DNA of 64,000 bases, taken from assembly GCA_930367215.1 (NCBI GenBank), contig OV884056.1, forward strand, positions 52,328,308 to 52,392,307. Reading direction: 5' to 3'. This DNA is from Pollenia angustigena (Eukaryota > Arthropoda > Insecta > Diptera > Polleniidae). Below the pieces are notes generated by a model. The model ran no database searches, was not told where the DNA came from, and was given only the letters and a program-made list of their open reading frames with translations. Every line of letters starts with the position of its first letter. Position 1 is the stretch's first letter. Position numbers and translations under genes: made by a program. This document shows positions 56,126-64,000 of the stretch, one piece after another.

Positions 56126-57257
56126 AATAAGCCAGAATAACTTAAACGCGTTGCTTGATTGTGTATCTTTTCAGGGTTCAATATGAGTTAGTCTGAAATT
56201 GAGAAATGTCAAATAAAATGCAGAAAAAAACTTGACATTTAGGTGTGGTTCACATTCAACATCCGCCCTTAAATATCTTAATTCACAAACAAAAGCATGT
56301 CTAGCTTTGTTATTATTAATTTTAAATAAAAAAAAAAAACAATCCCTACGCAGATATCTTAAATTGAATTTTTTTGGACTTATGCCCTTTTCGAAATGTT
56401 TATACAGACAAAACCAAAAGGAGCAGGTTTTGTATATGAATTCATACCTCAATTCGTTTCAAACCTGCTAATAAGATGCCTGATTTTTTATGGGGTGTTC
56501 CTGGTTTGGAGGACTATATTCTGCTGGCAATAAGCGCTTCTTTTAACATGCAAACAAAGCACTCCTAAAGGGATTTTTTAGGGCTAAGTATATTAACATA
56601 TGCATTAATGTTTTGATTTTACTTGTTTAAATGCCTTTTTTCAATAATTTTCGTAAACCATAATATATTTTTATTTTTTCTTCGTTGTCAGCACTAAAAC
56701 AGCAGCTTCTTAGTATATTTAATTTTTTATTTTTTATCATTAACTGCTGTATAAAAGATCTCTTATTGAATCGCTCGATAATGCGCTTTTTCTCTTAAGT
56801 GCTTCAAAAAATCGAAATTTTGTTTACTGGGCCAGAAGCTTTAGCTACTACTGCAGATTTTCTTGATATTGATTGTAAGCTGATGTTGCTAGTGTCCTTA
56901 TAGAAAGTTTGGTTCTCTGTGGGAATCTATTTTGCAAGTTTTTTCAAATCTGCGTTTTCCTTTTCATCAACTGGTATTTGATGGTAAAGGTCGTCTGGTG
57001 AACAATTATTGTAATATCTTAAATTTGTAGCTCATTAAACAAGCTATGACTCACGTGTTCTAAGAAGACCTGGTGTGAACTCGGTAAATATGAATGTTAA
57101 ATTTCAGCATTTTCCGCACGTTCGTGACTGTCAATTTTCTGTAATGCTCATTTAAAACAACATTAGGTGATATAAATTTATTAGGATTCGTTTGCGCTAA
57201 ACTAAAACTACTCTTTGTCGAACGTTGAATTTGATAATCGCAAATATTACTTTAAGC
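56126..57257. other. Spacer, no gene seen
   Basis: Includes the mariner 5' flank. Two overlapping frames on opposite strands at 56171-56471 have no domains. No clear mariner terminal repeat identified. Confidence 0.4.
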
Positions 57258-57290
57258 CAGGGCTGTGGAGTCGGAGTCGGAGTAGAATAT
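57258..57290. repeat. GGAGTCGGAGTCGGAGT fragment
   Basis: CCAGGGCTGTGGAGTCGGAG followed by TCGGAGTAGAATAT. The same motif, reversed, lies inside the hAT element at 51190-51430. This looks like a terminal piece of a transposon family, but its partner end was not found. Confidence 0.5.
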
Positions 57291-58408
57291 ACCCACAAAA
57301 ACTCACTACTACGAATCAAAACATTTTCTAATATTTTTTTAAATAAAAATGGGAAAATGATGTCAAGAATGGGAAAATTATGCAAAAATAGTTCCCAACA
57401 AATCGAACAACAAAATGTGTAATTCTTAAATATTAAAATCTTACACTTGCATATAAATCCAGCCCTTACTTACTTACATATATGCAGATACTTATATGTA
57501 TTTAGTATATGTATGGTAAAGCATTCATGTATTTAGGTATATACAACAACATATATGAATAAACTAAAATACATTGTTATGTCTATTGTTTCTTTGTCGT
57601 TAGTCCCCTTTCTTTTTTGTCCTTTGTTTTAAGAGTGACTCTTTGGCAAAAAGTTTTTATTTTTTTGAAGCGTTAATGTTTCTTTTTATATAGTGTTTTC
57701 CTTATCTATGGTTTGTTTAATGTTAAGATTTGTTATCTTTCTAAAATATATATTTATATATATACATATATGTATACATAGCAACATAAATGTGGTCAAT
57801 AGAAAATTTTTAAAAATGTAAACAAAATTTATGTAATTGCGTTCAAAAGGCAGATATTATGGATACATATTATAGTCTTAATTAGGGCTTTTCATTGAAA
57901 AAAACCTCCGCTCGCTCAATTACTAAGTTAGAATAAATGGCAAATGTTTACCCTCCAAAATGCCATATTATTTAGTTAAGACACCAACCATGTGAAAAAC
58001 AAAATCAAATTTTTGCAAAATTTTCTTATCATCGAATTAGAAAACTTTTATGTATACAAAAAATTCCATGTAAAACTTGGCAAATACTTCATTATATTGC
58101 GATGGCTTTTCAAATTAAAAGACAATTTTGAATCATTCACTCTGGCTTGCAGAACTCCATTGGAGCACACATTAAAATCAATGAACATTTTTCAAACTCT
58201 TTACTTCAGTGTCGCTGTCACAAACAAATACTGAAGAAAAGTTAATTTACGTAAGAAAAGTAAAAATATGCTTCTCTATAGCGAAAGTGCGGGTATAAAA
58301 ATACTCTCAAAAATTAGATAGGGAATGAAAAATACAGAGAGGGAACAAAAACTCATTATTTTTTAATATGAGCTTGAAATATGGAACAACAGTTCTTTCG
58401 GCACACAA
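57291..58408. other. Spacer, no gene seen
   Basis: AT-rich; (TATA)-type runs near 57740-57780. The 80-codon frame at 57992-58234 has no recognised domain. Confidence 0.4.
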
Positions 58409-58591
58409 GGTTAAGTTAGGTGGCAGGTTATGAAAACCCCGCATAGACCGTGTTGGTCCCTAGCGTTACCACATTATACGATAACCCCTACTTGAAACGG
58501 TTAGTTCGATTTGATGATATCCAGAGCACTACACACCCTCTTGGCGAATGCTAGGAGTCTCAGAAGTCCGATTCCAAAAATTTCATCTAGA
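58409..58591 (-). mobile_element. 183-bp insert with 15-bp direct repeats
   Basis: Flanked by TCTTTCGGCACACAA (58394-58408) and TCTTTCGACACACAA (58592-58606), 14 of 15 identical. The insert starts GGTTAAGTTAGGTGGCAGG and is GC-richer (ATAGACCGTGTTGGTCCCTA, CCAGAGCACTACACACCCTC). Long duplications suggest target-primed retroposition. No poly-A on either strand and no clear Pol III boxes, so the class is open; the strand given is arbitrary. Confidence 0.55.
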
Positions 58592-58606
58592 TCTTTCGAC
58601 ACACAA

Positions 58607-59272
58607 ATAAACATAACAAATTTTTGCAGACAGCACGAGGTTAATTTTCAAGCACTAAGAGTATAGTCATAAAATGTTTACTGTATTGAAAGGTCTTTCA
58701 AAAAACAAGTACTGTCTGTGGAGTGTTCTTTTTTTAATAATTTGTACACTATTTGAATTGTGCGACGAACCGCAAAGCATAGCATTTATCATTGTGGTTT
58801 TACACAAAAGTTTTATACACACATACAACTTTTGTTATGTATTTGATTTTCAAATACATTTATGCAGGCCTATACATTATATATACTGACAGTATACAAA
58901 ATTCAATATCGATAACGATCAACCGATAAATTTTCGATACAAATTCTATTTATTATGCACTCTGTATTCAAAAAAAAAATGTCAAGCTTTAAATAACTGA
59001 AGACGACTTATAAAGCTAATTTCCTTTATCAATGGCATTTCCAAAAATTGTTCACAACTCATTACTAACTCGAAATATTTTGCATACTGGGTTCTATTAT
59101 GCCTTCAACAGACTGATTTAACTCTCAAGGGAATCTTTACTTAAATAAACAATTTTTCTTTTTCTCTTTTCTTAGAAACATTAAATCTTCTTAAATAAAC
59201 ATTCATTAATTTAAAAATTTACACAAAAATCTTATTTGCTTTCGTTCACAGTATGCAGAAGAGACTTTCTTC
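58607..59272. other. Spacer, no gene seen
   Basis: AT-rich; the 71-codon frame at 58674-58889 lacks recognised domains. Confidence 0.4.
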
Positions 59273-60104
59273 TTAATTTCTAAAAACAAAATTTAAATTG
59301 ATAAATTTCTTGGACTAAAACTCAATCAAAATTAAGTTTTACAAAATATCTATTAGAATATTTCAAAAAATCTTAAATTCAAATCTTAAGCATAAATCAT
59401 AGAAATCGACTAGAAGTGTAAGAGCGAGAAAAACTCCAACTCAGTGGTCAAAAAAATATAACTTTAAAATTGTTTAGTAAGAAGTGTGTTTATATTGTTG
59501 CTGTTATTATACATGTACTAAGTTTTGAGAGCCATTTTTTATTTTTTTTTTTTTTCTCTCTCTGTTTCTATTCTATTCATTTTCTATAATGAAAACCTTA
59601 CACTATTTAAAAACAAGTAAGAAAATATAGTCGGACAAGCCAAATCATATGGCTCCCTACAACCACTTTCAAGTAATTCAAAATGATTTTCGAGAGTTTA
59701 TGCTATTTGGGACCTAATTAAAATTTTTTGTTATAAAAAAATTCTCCAAAAATGTTCACCAATTAAAAGATTAATTAAAAATAAAATCAGTTTTAATTCA
59801 AAATTTAATCAATTGAATTAAAGGTTTACTCAATTGAATAAAACGTTTAATCAAATGAATTACATGTTTAATTGGTACTATTAATTTGTTTACAGGTGCT
59901 GGTTGCTTAATTTCTAAAAACAAAATTTAAATTGATTAATTTTTTGGAATATAACTCAATTAAAATTAAGTTTTACAAAATATCTATTAAAATATTTCAA
60001 AAAAATCTTAAATACAAATCCTAAAAATAAATCATAGAAGACGACTGATAGAGTAGGAGCGAGATAAAAATTAACATGTCCTAAATTAGGAGAGTCATTT
60101 CTTA

Positions 60105-60185
<81 letters not shown>

Positions 60186-60610
60186 CTATTCTAGTCATCT
60201 TCTATCATGAAAACCTTAAACTATTTAAACGCAAGTAAGCAAATATAGTCGGACAAGCCAGATCATATGGCACCCCACAAACACTTTAAAGAATGCAAAA
60301 TGATTTTTGGAACATTTGCGCCATTTGGAACATACATAAAGGCAATTATGGTCCTAACAAAAAGCATTTGTTATATGCTTCAAAAAAATTCTCCAAAAGT
60401 GTTTACCAATTAAAAGATTAATCAAAAATAAAATCAGTTTTAATTAAAATTTTAATCAATTGTATTAAAGCTTTAATCAAGGGAATAAAACATTTAATTA
60501 AGTAAATTAAATGTTTAATTGATACTATTAATTTGTTTACCGGTGCAAATTTAATTAATATCACAAATTTTTCAATTGAAATCAATTTTTAGTTTTTTTT
60601 CTGTGTGGTT
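59273..60610. repeat. Two-copy ~630-bp duplication containing MITEs
   Basis: TTAATTTCTAAAAACAAAAT at 59273 recurs at 59907. The copies stay recognisable through a TC-rich tract, AAATATAGTCGGACAAGCCA (59624 and 60244), and a CACAGAA-type MITE interior (AATAAAATCAGTTTTAATT near 59780 and 60427). The last MITE ends TTTTTTTTCTGTGTG near 60604. The two copies differ noticeably, so the event is not recent. Confidence 0.65.
60109..60181. repeat. (TC)n microsatellite, ~73 bp
   Basis: Uninterrupted TC dinucleotide run. In the first duplication copy the equivalent place (59555-59563) has only a few TC units, so the run expanded after duplication. The Arg-Glu repeat frame on the minus strand (59956-60198) is an artefact. 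Confidence 0.9.
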
Positions 60611-61119
60611 AAGATTTATACACGAGTTGTTTGGGTTGAATTTGGCAGTTACTTAATGTCAACATAAATTTATTGGACCGATAAACTGTCCGTTAACGAT
60701 TTTGGGTTTCTCAATATACCGACAAAAAACATTGTTTTCAGTTGGCAACACCACTCAAAATACATGTAAAAGTTGGGAGTCAGCTGATTGAATTTATCTG
60801 TACGTCAAATAAAAGAAAATAAATAATTGGCGGATGAGTGCCGGTTAGCTTTGCGATAAAATCGAACCAAATGAGACATTGAGAAAACCAAATTTCTTTA
60901 ATGTGCAATTTTTCGTTGGGAAAAAAGATAATCGCCTAATGAGAAAATGACCATAACTATTCTAAAAATTATTTTTGCATTTATAAGGAATTTGTGATAG
61001 TAGAAGTGATTTTTAGGCAGCAATATATAGACCGATTACTAAATATTGAAATTTCAATGCCTCATTAAGGCTGTAAAAAAACATTGTCACGATGATGTTT
61101 CATTATTTTCAATGGGAGT
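60611..61119. other. Unassigned sequence
   Basis: No coding or repeat boundary recognised, apart from GTTGGCAACACCACTC at 60740, which resembles a hAT end. Confidence 0.35.
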
Positions 61120-61335
61120 CGTTCGTAAGACAAAAGAAACGTATGTAACAGATTAAGTTTTATTGTCTCCCAAATTGCGACCTGCACAGGACAGCCAGCT
61201 GGATGGACGGATTCAAAATGTCATGCTAAGTCGATTGGTGTACTTAAAGGTGGATCAATGACCAATACCTCCATGTGTTACATACATCAACACAAACCCA
61301 TAATACCCTCCCCACCTGTAGTGCTGTAGGGTATA
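61120..61335. repeat. Dispersed-repeat fragment
   Basis: GGACAGCCAGCTGGATGGAC and CATAATACCCTCCCCACCTG, ending GTAGGGTATAATTAAAA. It resembles the end of a fly repeat whose other end may be the AAATATAGTCGGACAAGCCA segment at 60244. Confidence 0.5.
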
Positions 61336-63288
61336 ATTAAAAGGAAAATTACATTTTATGAGCCAAATTAATTGTATTAAATTTGCTGTTTCTTTAAAAA
61401 AAAAAACACCAATTTTAGTCGCAATTAATTTTCATTATAATTTCTGACTTGTATTCCTGTTGTTATTTTCCAGTTTTTGTTTGGTCATTCAACAAGACAA
61501 AAACCTTTTTTCAAAGCTTTTTATTTAAGTCTTGGCAATTTATTATATAAATTAGCGTATTCATCAATTTTAATAACATTTTCAAACCATAAAACCACAA
61601 CACAGTACTAAAACAGCACCACAGCTACTGACTGGCCCACTCACTCCTCCTCCACCAGGAAATTAGTTTTAGCTTGCAATGCAAGGCACTAAGGACGAAG
61701 ATGTTGAAATATGAATTTAAAGTTGAATCAATGTCAAAACAAATGGAAAGGAGTAAAAGTCTTTTTTGGAAGGAATAATTTCAAATGAAATATAGTGAGT
61801 TTGTTGTGGGCTTAAAGGAGGGAGTACTTTTCTTACAAAAAATAAAATGGGTAAAAACGAATTTTATATACTAAACAGATGCGGTAGGAATTTGAACATT
61901 CCTTTAGACTAGTTTTTAACTGTGGTTATCTGCAACTTTGCCATTCTCTTCTTACCCTTCTTTTTAGATAATAGCTTTTTAGTTAAAGCCAGTTTTGAAA
62001 ACAAGCTCCAGTATCGAAATAAACTTATTTGTTCTCAGCCAGTTTTTGATCCACATACACAAAGATTACTCCCACTTCATTAAATAAATCATAAAAAGTG
62101 TCGTAAAAAGATAAAATTCAACGACGTTTACTTAATTAACTTTATACTCCCAAAAGGTGTAGGCTGTCATATTCAAAGCTAGAACCAGTTTTACTTCCCT
62201 ACTTGTTTCATATCTTCTATTCCATCTCTATTTATTTCCATCAAAATATTCTTAAACTCGTAACCCTGCTATAGGGTACCAATTACGCACCCCAAAACAT
62301 TTAAACGAATAAATGTAACAAATTATGAATAACCATATTTTTGGGAAATCTTTCTAGAAACCGAAATTAAAATGAATGAATTGTGTACAAACTTACAAAT
62401 GAAAAGACCTTCAACAAAAAAAATAAATAAATAAACAGAAAATAAAATTTTTTTTATAAAAAATTTTATACAAAAGCAACAAACAAATAATAAAAAAAAG
62501 TTTCTAATTTTTAACTTAAATTAGGTTGTATAACAAGAAAATGTTTGATAACAAAAATAAAAGGACTCCCATCTTGACAGGGACTAAAACAGCAGCAACA
62601 ACAAAAACACCCACAAAAGAAAACGAAAACATGGCCGCTTTTAAACAAAGAATTACAAACTCTTGTACACAATCAAACAAAATTTCCTTAGTCATTCTGA
62701 TTCTCAGAGTAAATGTGTTTGTAATCAAAGAGAGAAAACAAGGACAAGGTGGTTAGAAGTTAGAGGGTGTTGATTTTAGTTGTTTTTATCAACAAAAAAA
62801 AGCTGGTGTTTAAAGTGTTGCTTTGTTGTTTATGGAACTTTGGAAAGATAAAGAGGGTTGGTTAGTTTTAGTTATAGTTCTGTTTAGTTTTGCTTTTAGT
62901 GTTTTTTCTTTTTCTGTTTTTCTCCAAAAATTCTTTTAACAATGTCCAAGGATTATTTCGTCTCGACCGAACATGCAATTAATTATAAGCTTAAGGCCTT
63001 GGAAACCTTTTTCCCAAATGTTTTATTTAACAACATAACAACAAGAAAAACAACTTTAAAAAAATCGAAATAAAAATATACCAACTACAACTTGTACAGC
63101 AAACAGTTTGCTGGAAGATTCAAAAACTTTGAAACTTACACCACATTTAACTCACACATACACGTTTAACTAAAACTTGGCCCAAACAACTATTAAAGCG
63201 TATTAAATGGTGTTAGTTAATTATTCGATAATCGAATATTTGTATACACACCACCACGAATACACACACTATGACTCTACGAACCCAT
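61336..63288. other. Possibly unique spacer, no gene seen
   Basis: Base composition is more even at 61560-61680 and 62560-62760, with CAGCAGCAACAAC-type low complexity, but no frame shows a domain and no repeat ends were found. This could be unique intron or intergenic sequence. Confidence 0.4.
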
Positions 63289-63420
63289 ACAGAGAAAAAA
63301 AAACCCCCCAGCAAAAACTTGCATTGCAAAGTAATGAGTTAAAAAGCTAATATAACGACTCTTCACTACTTATACATTGGCATTTTAACTCATTATTTTA
63401 ACACGGTGATGTCATTGGAG

Positions 63421-63530
63421 GCAAGTACTTACCACCCTCGCTTACAAATAGGGAGTTAAATAAGTCATTACCACATTCGCTTACAAATAGGGACTTAAAT
63501 AAGTTATTACTCCGATGTCACCAAAATTAC
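63421..63530. repeat. 39-bp minisatellite, array 1
   Basis: CGCTTACAAATAGGGAGTTA recurs with a 39-bp period from 63439: two units plus a partial. It follows TGGAGGCAAGTACTTACCACC and ends TTATTACTCCGAT. Confidence 0.85.
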
Positions 63531-63544
63531 AACTAACATGTCAT

Positions 63545-63716
63545 GACTTTAAAAAAAAATTTTTTTTATTATTTTTTTTTCTATTTTTTCTTATTTTATT
63601 TTACTTTACTTTATGTTTTTTTTTTCTATTTTTTCTTATTTTATTTTACTTTACTTTATGTTTTTTTTTCTATTTTTTCTTATTTTATTTTACTTTGTTT
63701 TATTTTTTATTTTTTT
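63545..63716. repeat. T-rich low-complexity tract
   Basis: Repeated TTTTCTTATTTTATTTTACT units about 47-55 bp apart. The two Phe/Tyr-rich frames here (63515-63757, 63543-63809) are artefacts of this tract. Confidence 0.85.
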
Positions 63717-63717
63717 T

Positions 63718-63795
63718 CTGTCTCTGGCGGGATTCGATCGCGCAACCTCGGTGCTGATAGACTTGCTCACTACCAGCTAGTCTACCGGGGCAGTG
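63718..63795 (-). other. tRNA-like segment, reversed copy
   Basis: Reverse complement gives ACTGCCCCGGTAGACTAGCT, GGTAGTGAGCAAG and GCGCGATCGAATCCCGCCAG, nearly the same as 40830-40905. The neighbouring TTTTTTACTCAATTAAGAGC also matches the 40261 element reversed, so this is part of the same MITE family. Confidence 0.6.
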
Positions 63796-63860
63796 TAGTT
63801 TTTGTATAAAAAAACGATGTTTTTTACTCAATTAAGAGCGTAAATTTGAGATTTAATTAT

Positions 63861-64000
63861 TGGAGGCAACTACTTACCACCCTCGCTTACAAATAGGGAG
63901 TTAAATAAGTCATTACCACATTCGCTTACAAATAGGGAGTTAAATAAGTCATTACCACATTCGCTTACAAATAGGGACTTAAATAACTTATTACTCCGAT
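63861..64000. repeat. 39-bp minisatellite, array 2 (runs off window)
   Basis: TGGAGGCAACTACTTACCACC then three CGCTTACAAATAGGGA units at 63884, 63923 and 63962, ending TTATTACTCCGAT at the window edge. It is a longer version of array 1, so both arrays are probably part of one larger duplicated or tandem structure that continues outside. Confidence 0.85.

Noticed and set aside
59956..60198. 80-codon Arg-Glu repeat ORF
   Set aside because: Product of the TC microsatellite.
63515..63809. Two Phe/Tyr-rich ORFs that look like membrane proteins
   Set aside because: They come from a T-rich low-complexity tract.

Overview
The window looks like non-coding DNA from a large, AT-rich insect genome, most likely a higher (calyptrate-type) fly. 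This is an inference from three things. The base composition is very AT-rich, with long A/T runs. Dispersed repeats carry the fly-typical GTCCGTCTGTCCGTCTG motif next to a TATACCCTC end. The transposon relics are jockey- and RTE-like LINEs, mariner, pogo and several hAT types. I found no intact host gene, rRNA or canonical tRNA gene. Almost every open frame of 60-115 codons lies inside a repeat or is low complexity. The window is probably intergenic or deep inside an intron.

Region by region: 0.5-3.4 kb holds three inverted-repeat elements. 4.8-11.7 kb is an old LINE on the plus strand, broken into four pieces by two hAT-like insertions and a block of two repeat elements built from ~400-bp units. 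13-17.4 kb holds a MITE, a large foldback element and a hAT-like element carrying further MITEs, followed by another nested pair. 18-21.3 kb holds TTAA-type elements, a mariner C-terminal fragment and a degraded pogo-like element with two nested hairpins. 23-26.3 kb has a fly dispersed repeat with ~152-bp internal tandem units and a hAT element with a C-terminal transposase relic. 26.5-33 kb has a jockey-like reverse transcriptase fragment, a 586-bp tandem duplication and a second foldback element. 33.6-34.6 kb is an inverted copy of the dispersed repeat. 37-42 kb has MITEs, a SINE-like sequence and a tRNA-like segment. 44-46.6 kb is a hAT element containing a piggyBac-like TTAA MITE and another hairpin MITE. 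48.3-49.1 kb is a degraded DDE-type transposase. 51-52.6 kb is another hAT-type element. 55.2-56.1 kb is a mariner-type transposase pseudogene. 58.4-61.3 kb holds a short retroposon-like insert, a tandem duplication with a long TC run and more dispersed repeats. 63.3-64 kb holds 39-bp minisatellite units around a second tRNA-like segment.

The most informative signals are target-site duplications readable in the sequence. Six hAT-type elements have exact 8-bp repeats and three more have near-exact ones. Two foldback elements carry 14-15-bp direct repeats, unusually long for DNA transposons. Removing one hAT-like insert lets the interrupted LINE frame read through. Nothing here acts as an operon or defence system; the interest lies in the nesting history of the elements.
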